Source: Corylus avellana (Eukaryota; Streptophyta; Magnoliopsida; Fagales; Betulaceae). From it: 64,000 nucleotides of DNA. Of this stretch, positions 1 through 10,689 are shown piece after piece; positions within the stretch are counted from its first letter, which is position 1; each line of letters opens with the position of its first letter. Location: assembly GCF_901000735.1 (NCBI RefSeq), contig NC_081542.1:23389093-23453092 (forward strand). Reading direction: 5' to 3'. A program made the translations under genes and the position numbers. A model generated the notes under the pieces. It was not told where the DNA came from. It saw nothing but the letters and a program-made list of their open reading frames with translations, and made no database searches.

Positions 1-1167
1 TTGAATTTGTCTTCTTTTGGAAACGGACAGCGAGATCTAACACACTGTAATCATTTGAAATGATGGCTCAAACTAAAACTCTTTTTTTGATATCATATTA
101 AGAGCTTGTTTTCTTCTTCTCAAACATGTGAAATACAAAATTTAAATATGGGGTGAATTATAGAGATAATGTTCGAACTCAAAACTTTGCTTTAATATCA
201 TATTAAGAACTTGTTTAGGATTGTGTTTGAAAATAAAGCTTTTATATTTATAAAGAGCTTTAAAAAAAAAAAAATCATTTTTAAGCCTTTCTCAAAAGTG
301 GATTTGTATCCCAACGTATTTAATGATAAATCATTGATTATTATCATCTGACTAATCAACATACATTTGTTAAGAATTTGGTTAGTGTATGTTTATATCC
401 TGTTAGAAAACGCATGAAAATTCACCTTCAATGCATCATTTGGATATAAATTATCACCAACTCAATCTCTAAAAGTGTGTCATGTATCCCTTAACATGTT
501 AAAAGCACTTCTTTTTTTTTTTAACACATTATTTTAAAAAAAATTTACTTCTAACATGTTAAAACACCGGACTGAGTTGAAGGAAGTTTAGAAGAAATTT
601 ACTTATTACCACATGCTAAGAGAAACACGATAGTCTTAAACATGAAGTTTTGAGGAAATTTTTGTCCGACCTTTTAATTTTTTGAAATGTGGTAGTTTAT
701 AGAGTAATCAAAGAGTCTATAGTAAATGGACATGGCCTGGGTCACACAGTTGTCCCGTGTAGACTACGTTTCCTTTTTACCTTTATTTCTTTCTTTCCTC
801 GTTTAATTCTATACTAATTTGCTGGCCTTGACCAGCTTGTTTACTCAAGTCAAGAAACCATTAAATTTGTTTGAAGCTCAAAATCCCACCAACCATTCTA
901 TCTCAAGCATTGAAGGAGGAAGAGCAAGCTTGTTTTGCAATATTACATTATTAATATATTGCAGGTTGCAAGAAGATCATTTATATCATGCTTCGTTTGT
1001 TTTGAAAATGTTTTCGGTTTGACCACAATTGAGAAAAATGTTTTCCGTCGAAACAAACGAAGCTGTAGATGCTAAACATTTGCATATTCAAAGCACAATT
1101 GATATCACATTTTCTATGCAGCTTTGCAAGAGGAGCTCGTGGGATAGCCTTATGATCAATAGAGGAG
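1..1167. other. intergenic, upstream of receptor-kinase remnant
   Basis: No gene is visible. The stretch is AT-rich with poly-A/T runs. Around 800-1000 and again upstream of the second receptor-kinase copy (about 21820-21980) the text is similar, so part of it is probably the duplicated promoter region of the kinase. The short open frames at 819-1022 and 981-1229 have no recognisable domain. Confidence 0.5.
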
Positions 1168-2012
1168 ATGATGGCTAGATTTCTTCCTTCTATTTGCTTT
1201 GTTTTACTCATCTTATTGCTTATTTGCATGGAAGCACAAGCAGACCATCTAGGGCCTACTGTTGATGATGAAGGTGAGGAGGTTTTTCTTTTTCTTTCTA
1301 TTTGTGTATATATGAAAACTTTTCCTGGAGACTTTATTATTTCGCAGAAGTCTTAAATGGTTTTGTCAAGAAAAATACTAAATCAACAAAAAAAATATAT
1401 ATCAATAATTATAGTTCTTCCAGTTGCGTTTAGAACAAAACAGATTGAGATCTCCGGATATTGAGCGGTCCAAATTTTATTCAAATTTTAGCATTATAAC
1501 TTATAAGAGAATGAGCCGTAAGACCCACCTACTCCAAACAGTCCAGCATTCAAGGCCCACTTGCCCTAGACAAGTAGGCCCATGCATTCATTTTTCTTAA
1601 GCTATCATAATTTATGAGAAATTTGAGTTTTATAACTAAAAAATGGAAACTTTACAAAACTCCCCCTCAACTTTCACGCATTTTAAAATTACTCCTCAAC
1701 GTTAAAAAACTTTTGATTTAAGATATCGAACTTTCAATTTTTTGCAATATCCTCTTCCATTAGGATTTTCTATTAAATCTTGTCAAAATTATTACAATAT
1801 CTCATTTTTTTGAATTAAAAAAAAAAATCAAAGATTAGACAGGTATTTTTACAAATTTTATTAAATTCTAAACAACGTCTGAATCTTTACAATTTTTTTT
1901 TTTTTTAAGGCAAAATAAATGGAAAAATAATTGATGAATTTGGTATATTAATTAATGCAGAAGCCCTTCGTAAAATAGGCAAAGAAATGGGGAAGAAAGA
2001 TTATTGGAATAT
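1168..2012 (+). pseudogene. LRR-malectin receptor kinase, 5' remnant (copy 1)
   Basis: Exon 1 (1168-1273; tandem ATGs at 1168 and 1171) encodes a signal peptide with the hydrophobic core FVLLILLLIC, followed by DHLGPTVDDE. It ends in phase 1 at a GT donor. Exon 2 starts at 1961 after an AG and reads EALRKIGKEMGKKDYWNM, then hits a TAA in frame (2013). In intact relatives (LRR-VIII subfamily of receptor-like kinases) this exon continues into a Cys-containing N-terminal cap, and about a dozen LRR exons follow. None is seen between 2013 and 5213. Exon 1 closely matches the second copy at 22041. This is a truncated relic of a tandem duplicate, not a coding gene. Membership of the LRR-VIII group is inferred from the match to copy 2, which has LRR, malectin and kinase parts. 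Confidence 0.75.
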
Positions 2013-4714
2013 GTAAGTTTTATATTAGTTCTCTCACAACATTGCTAGCAATTCAAACTGCAAAATTGTTGAGATTTTGTTCTGAAAATGAGAGCGTGAA
2101 TTGCCTTGCGGAGATATGATTTTGTTGAGGTTTTTAATAATTTTTTACTTAGCAAAAAAAAGAAGAAAAAAAAAATTCGATCTATCAAGAGAGTTTGATA
2201 TTTTCGTTAATGGAAGGGAAATCATAGGATCATAGCATGGTGAGAATTATAAGGAAGAACAAAATAGCCTTGTACAAGGAAACAAGATCACCCATCTTTT
2301 ATATATGCTTGACAAATGTTTCAATTATTATCCAATTCACACGTGTGAAGAAACAAGTGAATTTGGTTAAGAGTTGTATTAGAGTTAACTAGCAAATTTT
2401 TTGAGAGGAGAAAGACGAAATAAATGGGTTGATGTGACTTAAAAGATGAAAGAAGTTTTTAAATTGTTTGTGAATAAAAAGAGAAGAAAGTTGTTTGTTA
2501 ATGTGAATAAATGAGTTCTATCTTTTTGGATAAAAAATGAGAAATGAATAGATTACCAAACATCCCCCTTAAATGTTTTTACTAATTGACATAAAAGTTT
2601 ATATATTTCTTTGATTATTGCTTGTTATCATATTGTTGTAATGATGCACGACACTCAAAGCCGCTGGTGGTGGTACATCTTAAAACACCTTTTAATTAAC
2701 AATATTCTGGATTGCTATTGTGGACTAAATCTTCTTTGCTCACATAAGTAATCTAATATCTTGTTTTATTGCCACTCAATCTCCATTCTTTGCTACATAG
2801 ATAAGGTATTGGCTGAATAAATCTTGATTTATTGAGATTGGAGTTGGGGGAAGGATGATGGAAAGCATAAGGGGGGATTAGGGAAATGTGAGAGAGGTCA
2901 ATATACGTCCCTAGCCTATGCATGTGATCACCAAACAGTTCGAGTGAATATAAAGTGATACTTTTAAACCATTGGTAGGCGAAGCGTATTACTGTTGTTA
3001 TTTAATGTTTGAAGAAAGAAGAGATGGTAAATTAGAATGGTAGTATTGGAGAATTTGGTGGTGGGAAAATTCTGAAATTGTAGTGTGGATAAGAACAGAC
3101 TCCTAAGCCAGTGCGTACCAAGTTCGTACGTTCGATCTCTCTCTCTCTACACTTTTGAAACCAAACTTTTTTATTATGAACCAACATGATTGTAGACTAT
3201 GCTTTGAAGAGTATCAATAGAAGAAGAACATGATGGTTGTGTAAAAGTTTTGAAGAGCATGCTGCTGAGTAGTCTGCTTTTCATTGTTGTTTTTATTTTT
3301 TTTTTTTTTTTGACATATTGTAAATGTTTCTGTTTTTGAGTACCTGGGCTTCCAATTGGGTAATTGGGTGTGTAAAATCTCATTATGGGTAATTGAAATT
3401 TGGCTCTATGAAATTTGCTGCCAAAAATAAAAAACCCACTAGTAATTATATTGTGGCAAGCTGTGGTTGGCCAAGGAGTGTAAATAATTTGGAGTTCAAG
3501 CTGGTGCCTAACCTCTTTTCTTTGCGCACAATTGCATGCACACGTGTATATATTGTGATAATCTGCACTCCATGGATCCATATGGAGATAACACACACAC
3601 ACACTCACGGCCTATTGTTTCTTTGAAAAGTGTGTGATGAAACAAGTGAATAGGTTATGAGGCAAAGCATCTTTCCGTTACGAGATTCGTTTCATATTTT
3701 GACACTGGCCGATTGGGTTTTTTTTTTTTTTTTTTTTTGGCAGTACCCATTGGAGGAGTACCCATCGGAGGAGGAGATTGTTGAAGAAGATATGTAATTA
3801 TCCAAGCCTAAACAGAAGAATAGTAGTACTAGTCTTTGCTATTAAAAAGGAAATGTGTAACTACCTAATCCTAAACAGAAGAATTGTTGCACTAATGTTT
3901 TTTTTTTTTTTTTGGTGAATATTTTTAGCAAGTCCTTCAAATATATGTGTGGATGGTTGCTATATATCCTACATTTCTCTTAATTTGTTCTATCGCTCGC
4001 ATATTTGAAGCATGGTTAGCTAAAACAGCATTTGGAGTCCTAAGCCAAAGGCTAATGAAACCATCCCACCCCAATCAAGAAGCCTTTTTGGTCTGCAGAT
4101 ATGGTATGTTATTAATATTATTAAAAAAGTATTTGAGAATTAATGGTAAATTTTTGTCCTTTTGGCATTGGTAAGAGGCTGAGTGAGACTTTTTATCTCA
4201 AATTGAAAAAAATGATCTTAATGGTAAATTATCAACTAACATAAGACGACACTATATTTACTGGCGTTTTGCACTTACTGCTCACGTGCACAACGTTGAA
4301 AATTAATGCAACCATTATAACGTCGCTTGATGCTTCTTTACTTATGTTAAACATCTACAATGATTTTTTTCGTCGGTTTACAAGTGCCAGTAAATTAAAA
4401 TAGAAAAATGCTAGGTGCTCTCTTAGTATTCTCTTGATCTTAGGTGGTCGTGCTCCTATTTATATTTAAATTTACGTTGATGATGTAATACTCACATGAT
4501 CACAAAGTATATGTTACGCGTTTAATTGGAAGAAATTTTAGGATTAGAATAACTTCAATATAATAATAAGTAACTTAGTGATAATATTAGAGTAATGATT
4601 AGGATTTAAATATTAGAAATAATATGTTATCATTATGAATAACATTAAATTCAGTTTATTCAAGCGAGTCTAATTAATTCTACTATGCATTTTATTATGG
4701 ACATTTTCATTCAA
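2013..4714. other. no gene; degraded intron or intergenic sequence
   Basis: There are no LRR exons here although the gene remnant upstream would require them. The stretch holds several poly-T runs (about 3300, 3720, 3900), a CA repeat near 3592 and a short CT repeat near 3138. Open frames at 3174-3608 (minus) and 3393-3626 (plus) cross poly-T and CA repeats and show no domain. A segment near 2220-2345 is repeated at 17808-17960. Confidence 0.5.
2220..2345 (+). repeat. dispersed repeat, partner of 17808-17960
   Basis: The text around 'atcatagcatggt' followed by 'cttgtac' and 'ttatccaattcacacg' occurs again at 17808-17960 in the same orientation with scattered changes and a small indel. It lies after exon 2 of receptor-kinase copy 1. 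The partner lies about 4 kb upstream of copy 2. It may be a leftover of the tandem duplication or an unclassified repeat. Confidence 0.5.
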
Positions 4715-4885
4715 ATTGAGCTAGAGAAATTTTCTTCAACCTAGTCTATAAAAATGAAACGTGTCCCTTTTTTTAATAACATGTGAGATGCACATAAATT
4801 TTTAATAAAATTTATTCCAACTTTGTCCATGTCATTTTTATAGACTAGGTTGAAGGAAATTCTTTAAACCCAATTTGGAGGAAAA
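4715..4885. mobile_element. small foldback element (MITE-like)
   Basis: Two arms of about 45 bp are inverted copies of each other. The left arm contains 'cttcaacctagtctataaaa' and the right arm 'ttttatagactaggttgaag', around a loop of about 65 bp. No coding capacity. I could not define a clear target duplication, so the superfamily is open. Confidence 0.6.
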
Positions 4886-4979
4886 CTTTGTCTCCTTATT
4901 ATATATTAACAAATATATATATACCATGCATTTTAATTTTTAAGTATCTATTTAAAGACACCATAAATCTAATAAGATA

Positions 4980-5216
4980 ATCACCACACCAACTTCAAGT
5001 CGCCTTTCAGGGAGGAGTTCTACCTGCAAGAGAGGTAGAAGACATCAAAAGTACGCCGGTTCAAGACGACCAGAGGGATTCCGATGCCCAAGTTAGTAAG
5101 GGACATGTGTAGTATATTATTGATAGTGTGTAGAATGAAAGAGATAATATATGCCTTATGCTCATCATTTGACTACTTATATACATATATGGATTTTCTA
5201 GTGTTTTCCTGCTAGG
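4980..5216. other. probable LTR-type sequence forming the left flank of the CACTA insertion
   Basis: The sequence around 'gattccgatgcccaagttag' resembles the U5/R part of plant LTR retrotransposons. The flank ends in 'gctagg' just before the CACTA terminus. The right flank at 16787 begins 'aggtctgggc', and the joined text 'ctaggtctgggc' recurs about 100 bp downstream (about 16888), which suggests both flanks belonged to one older repeat. No second LTR was found, so the class is an inference. Confidence 0.35.
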
Positions 5217-5224
5217 CACTACAA

Positions 5225-5640
5225 AAAAATTGGTGTATTAGTGACGTGGCACTTGCTCACTAAATATTGCCACATCACCAAATGGTGACGTGGCAATTTA
5301 TAACACGTTACTACAAATTATAGTAACGTGTCAATTTTAACACGTTACCATTTGGTAATGTGTTAAACATCACACGTTACCATGTTTTAACATGTCATAA
5401 TGCCACATTACGAAATGGTAACATGTCTACTTGACATGTTAAAACATGATAACGTGTCAAATCGACACGTTACCAAATTGTAACGTGTCATGTTAACACG
5501 TTACCATTTTTTTAAAATGTCAATTAGACATGTTACCAAACTAGTAACGTGTCATAGTGACACGTTACTAATTAGTAACGTGTCAATATGCCACGTTACC
5601 AAATATTAATATATCATTTTATTAATATATTAATATATAT
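5225..5640. repeat. CACTA subterminal repeat array, left end
   Basis: About a dozen alternating copies of 'taacgtgtca' and its inverse 'tgacacgtta', separated by 8-20 bp, with many single-base variants. These are the expected binding sites for the element's own DNA-binding protein. The array passes into an AT-rich stretch near 5610-5690 that recurs at 15715-15810. Confidence 0.75.
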
Positions 5641-5714
5641 TAATTTGATTAATATTAATATGATATCATAATACAATAAACAAGGGAAAATCTATATGGT
5701 TTTCTAAAATAATT

Positions 5715-5814
5715 NNNNNNNNNNNNNNNNNNNNNNNNNNNNNNNNNNNNNNNNNNNNNNNNNNNNNNNNNNNNNNNNNNNNNNNNNNNNNNNNNNNNNN
5801 NNNNNNNNNNNNNN
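5715..5814. other. assembly gap (100 N)
   Basis: A run of exactly 100 N, the usual placeholder for a gap of unknown size. It separates the CACTA left end from the kinase-exon contig 5815-7018. Confidence 0.95.
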
Positions 5815-6208
5815 AGGGAAAAAAAAAAAATTATTATTTATTGCAAAATCTAAGAACCACACCCCTTAAACTTGAGCTCAATGACCTACCAAACAACTTG
5901 AGTGGCTATAGTTATATGACTAAATCAGTTCTCTACTTGCAATGTGCAAAGGTAGTGACATGTTCTTTTTCCCCACCGATAAAAATTTTAATAGAATGAA
6001 ATTACCACTCAACCCTAATTGCTTTATTGATTGAATAATTGCATACTGAATGAAAATGAAATATGATTTGGTACCCAAGTTTTTCTTGATGCTTAACTTT
6101 GTTGAATATGAAAGATCGAAGCTTTATATGAGTGAGAGTGATCTTTATTTTTTATTTTTATGATAATTCATACTAGTGATCTAAGTCATAAATAATCTTC
6201 TTTTGCAG

Positions 6209-7018
6209 AGGATATATGGCACCAGAATATGCATTATGGGGTTATTTAACCTATAAAGCAGATGTCTATAGCTTTGGGGTTGTTGCATTGGAAATTGTTG
6301 CTGGGAAGAGCAACATGAAATATCGACCAAAAGAGAATTGTGTATGCCTTCTAGATTGGGTAAGATTAATCTTTTTCTTTAATATATGCTACTATGAATA
6401 ATGTCTGGAGGCCTAGCTGCTCTTTTGTCCCTTTCCACTCAATTTGGTCATCCTTATCTATTACTGTAGCCTCAAGCTACAAAATAGACCAACATATGTT
6501 GAAACTGTTTGACTTGTTCACTTCACACTTGAGTTCAGCTTATTGACATGCATTTTTGTTTTAGTAATGCTAGAAATAACACTTATATCCTAGCACTATC
6601 CTATCCTATTGACATGATAGTGCAAATTAACCCTTGAAATTTATTTATTATTTATTAATTTTAACAAGGTTTGATCGACATTGTCACAACAAGCAAGGTG
6701 AGATAGTGATGTGATAAATGTGTGATTTTTAGCATTACTCAATTTTTTTCTATGTGCGTAGTTGCTTATACTCTCTTGTTGATTTGCTAGTTTTCATTTC
6801 CATCTCTTTTCTATGCTTGTTATAGGTGCTTGTTCTACAACAAAAAGATAATCTAATGGAGCTGGTGGATCCACAATTGGGTTCTGAGTTAAACAAGGAG
6901 GAAGCTATTAGAATGATCAAAGTAGCTCTCTTATGCATTAATCCATCGCCAGCACTTAGACCCACCATGTCTGCAGTAGTAAGCATGCTCGAAGGCCAAA
7001 CCATTGTTGATGAAGTTA
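6209..7018 (+). pseudogene. LRR receptor kinase, C-terminal kinase exons (orphan fragment)
   Basis: Exon 6209-6359 reads, after the first base, [20 protein letters not shown] and [15 protein letters not shown], which is the P+1 loop and subdomains VIII-IX of a receptor-like kinase. It is spliced in phase 0 to 6826-7018, reading VLVLQQKDNLMELVDPQLGS and ALLCINPSPALRPTMSAVVS (subdomain XI with its invariant Arg). The fragment is cut by the N gap at 7019, so the C-terminal tail is missing. No lesion is seen. The first exon starts with one base needed to complete an Ile codon, exactly the phase in which the second receptor-kinase copy stops at 36255. It lies between the CACTA ends, on a contig bounded by two gaps. 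It is either captured by the transposon or a misplaced contig. Confidence 0.8.
6563..6739. mobile_element. MITE in the kinase-fragment intron
   Basis: The ends 'agtaatgctagaaat' and 'tttttagcattact' are inverted copies, about 177 bp apart, with no coding capacity. A similar pair of ends occurs at 43051-43196 inside an NPF intron, so this is a dispersed family. Superfamily not determined. Confidence 0.5.
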
Positions 7019-7118
7019 NNNNNNNNNNNNNNNNNNNNNNNNNNNNNNNNNNNNNNNNNNNNNNNNNNNNNNNNNNNNNNNNNNNNNNNNNNNNNNNNNN
7101 NNNNNNNNNNNNNNNNNN
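7019..7118. other. assembly gap (100 N)
   Basis: Exactly 100 N. It truncates the last kinase exon and separates it from the contig with the CACTA transposase. Confidence 0.95.
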
Positions 7119-7801
7119 TATTTATTTATTTATTTTTACAGTGTATGATTCATATATATTGATTGGGCTTCTCTACAATGTATGAAATGTATATTGATTG
7201 TTTTAAATATATGATTTTTAGGGTCCCATAAATGTTTGTATGATTGGTTCTATGTAGGATTGGTAAATAGCATCGTGCATGCATGCTATTTAATTATTTA
7301 GGTAATTATTTTGAAATTTGCTAGATATTTTATTTTGTGTAGGTTTTACAAACCTGGTTATATATGTAAATGATTAACAAAAACAAAATAAATAATACAA
7401 CAAACCTATAGCTAGCTAGATTAATTTTATTTAGGGTGCCCCTGTACGGATAATAAAGATAAAAAACAACTAACATAGAGTTATTTCATTAAGTGTCCCC
7501 GTAACAAAGCCGATATAAAAACCGGCCATAACATATATAGATTTATTTAAGTTAGGGTCCCGAATGAAATGCATTTAAATTTTGGGCTTGAATTTTGTGT
7601 TTGAGTTACTTGCAAATTTACTTTATGTAATTATTAAGATAAATAGTAAATGAGTAACAAAAAAGAAGTAATTAACCTAGTTTTTCTTATTCCTTTTTCG
7701 GGTCCCCATGGACCATACCAATGCATTAATGCATTAAATATTTATATTTAAGTGGAGGGTAATTTTTACATATTTATGTTTCTAATGTACGTAGTAATGC
7801 T
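7119..7801. other. no gene seen; AT-rich CACTA interior
   Basis: No open frame of note. It lies between a gap and the start of the transposase remnant and probably is the element's 5' untranslated part or intron. Confidence 0.4.
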
Positions 7802-10215
7802 ATGGACAAAAGTTGGATGATGAAGTCTAGGAGTATGAAGGAATATAAAGACGGATGTAGATCGTTTGTGGACTTCGCAGTTAGGAACTGTGTAACTCCA
7901 GATAGACTTATTGTGTGCCCTATAAGATGTGTTGCCTTAACAGGAGACACCCCCTGGGTTTGGTATACAACCATTTGACAAGGGGAAAAGAATGTGGCCC
8001 CAATACAAAGATTAGATTTATCATGGCAAGAAGCCTGTACGAGCTCCCATTGAAAGCTCGAATTCGACTTGTCTGGCCGCAAATGTGGATACAAGCACAG
8101 GACATGGTAGAAATATGCACGCCATGTTGCGTGATGCATTCGGCATGCACGAAGTCAGGGATGACAACAATGAGCCTTGGTTTAAGGTGCATGGTAAGGA
8201 AGAACACATTGTGCGTGACAAATCTGATGGAGGTGACATACGAAAGTACGAAGAATTGCTTAGAAAGGCAGACAAGCCGCTTCATGATAAGACCAGACAT
8301 AGCAAACTTAGTGTCACTATACATCTGTACAACTTGAAGCATGTGGGTGGACTGAGTAATGCGATATTCTCGTCTTTCCTTGAGTTCATCAATCAATTGT
8401 TGCATTCGGATGATGGTGGTCTTCCAGTTAATACATATGAGGCCAAAAGATTTCTAAGGGACATGGGACTCGGGTATGAGAAGATTCTGGCATATCGTAA
8501 TAACTGTATGTTGTTCTGGAAGGGCAATAAAGACTTAGATTCATGTGTTAAATGTGGAGAATCTAAGTGGAAGGACGAAATTCATTTTGATGAAGATGGC
8601 GAACCCATATCGTCGAGTAAGAGACGTCCGGTGAAGGAGTTGCAGTGGTTTTCATTCATACCACAATTACAGAGGCTGCTTATGTCGCAGCATACCACGC
8701 CTTATATCAGGTGGCATGCAGATGGCCACACAAAGGACGGCGTATTGAGGCATCCGGCTGACGGTGAAGCATGGAAGTCATTCGATAATTTATATCTGAA
8801 TCTTTCATCAGACAATAGGAACATAAGACTTGGCCTAACCTCGGATGGATTTAATTATTTTGGGAACATAAGCATATCCTACAGTACTTAGCCTGTAATA
8901 CTTGTACCGTACAACCTACCGCCTTAGATGTGCATGAAACAAATATCTTTCATATTATCCCCAATTATTCTAGGCCCAAGTTCACCTAAAATGGATATAG
9001 ACGTCTACCTGCAAGCCTTAATTGAGGAATTAAAGGAACTATGGAATGTAGGGGTACAAACATTTGATGTCTCCATGAGAACGAATTTTATGCTCCGAGC
9101 GCAGTTGATGTAGACAATTAATGACTTCCTGGTATATATAAACTTGTCCAAGTGGCCTACCAGGGGTGGAAAGGCATGTCCTTGCTGCATGCATGAAGGT
9201 CTAGAATGTTAAAACACTGACACAAATTTTGCTTTGTGGGGCAGAGGCGATACTTGCCCATGGATCATCCGTGGAGACGGAACAGAAGAACATTTGACAG
9301 TAACCAAGAAGTGCCCCCGATGTGTCGAGTGGAGATGAAATCCTGAGATAGTTAGAAGGGATGGTATTTGGGGATGATAGCGTCCGTAAGTCACAGTCCA
9401 CTGATAAATCACAGAAGAAGTGGAAGAAGACTCCTAAGTAACGACAACCAACGATTGATAATGTATTGTGGAAAAAGAAAAGTATTTTCTTTAGGTTTCC
9501 GTACTAGAAAGATAATTTATTGTGGCACAGCCTTGATGTCATGCACATAGAGAAAAATGTGATGGATAACATACTTGGCACAATATTTGACACTAAAGAG
9601 AAAACGAAGGACAACCTTGAAGCCCGTAAAGACTTGGAAGAAATGAGTTTGAGACCTACACTTCATCCGTTCATGGGCGAGGATGGGAAAATCTATATGC
9701 CCCAAGTTTGCCACACGATGTCCAATGAGGATAAAACTAGTTTCCTGAAAATGCTAAGAAATGTAAGGGTGCCAGACGGATTTGCCTCGAACATTTTCCG
9801 ATGTGTACGACTTAAGGAACAGACGATATCAGGTTTGAAGAGTCATGACAGTCATGTACTAATGCAATAGTTTCTCCCGATTGCATTGCATGGATCACAG
9901 GCAGGAAACGTGGTTAGACCTCTGGTTGAGATGTCTGCATTCTTCAGGGGCATATGTTCAATGACATTGACACAAGAGGATATGGACCGGCTTGAGGCTA
10001 ACGTTTGTATCATTCTGTGCAAGATGGAATAGGTATTCCCCCACCCCCCCTCCCCGCGCGGTTTTTTCACCAGCATGGTTCATGTTGTCATACATCTTGT
10101 TCATGAATGCCGGCTTAGTGTGGACCTGTACAGTATAGGTGGATCTATCCAGCAGAGAGGTAAGATTTCAAGTACATCATTATTTTTTTGCCCTATCTCT
10201 ATTTAAAAACAATTA

Positions 10216-10689
10216 GGGAAAACTTCNNNNNNNNNNNNNNNNNNNNNAGTTTTCAACGTTAAACTCAAACGATTTGACTTTTTATTCTCAATATACCCTC
10301 AATCAGCTATTTGAAATTTTGAAATTGTCCACAGCTACAACACCCACCCCCAGCCCAAAACGACGCCGTTTTGGGCAAGACAAAATTTTATATATATATT
10401 TTCCTTTCTCTTTTTCTTTTTTTTTTTTTTAAAAAAAAATTAATGCCAAAAACGACTTCGTTTTGGACTGGGTGGGTATTGTAGTTTTGTGGCCCAAAAC
10501 GGTGTAGTTTTAGGGTAAGGCTATAATGGGCATAAAAAGTCAAACTGTTTGAGTTTAATGTTAAAAACTAACAAAGTGATCCAAAATGATAGAAATTGAA
10601 AGTTCAGGGATTCAAAGTGAGAGATTTGAAAGTTCAAGGGGGTCATGTCAAATCGGCTGGAAGTTCAGGGGGCAAACTAAAGTTTTTCC
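10216..10689. mobile_element. Mutator-type MITE inserted in the CACTA transposase
   Basis: Inverted ends GGGAAAACTT and AAGTTTTTCC are flanked by a perfect 9-bp direct repeat AAACAATTA at 10207-10215 and 10690-10698. A 9-bp duplication is the hallmark of Mutator-like elements. No coding capacity; a 21-N run lies inside. It interrupts the transposase between its DUF4218-like and DUF4216-like parts, so it postdates the CACTA insertion or its parent copy. Related ends are seen at 41937-42315. Confidence 0.8.
10227..10247. other. assembly gap (21 N)
   Basis: A short run of 21 N, unlike the five 100-N placeholders, so probably an estimated or closed-read gap. It lies inside the MITE near its left end. 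Confidence 0.9.

Noticed and set aside
3174..3626. 144-codon minus-strand and 77-codon plus-strand open frames.
   Set aside because: They overlap each other, cross poly-T and CA repeats, and have no recognisable domain.
5225..5620. Regularly spaced short repeats that might suggest a CRISPR-like array.
   Set aside because: Plant nuclear context, alternating orientation, irregular spacing and location inside CACTA ends identify subterminal repeats.
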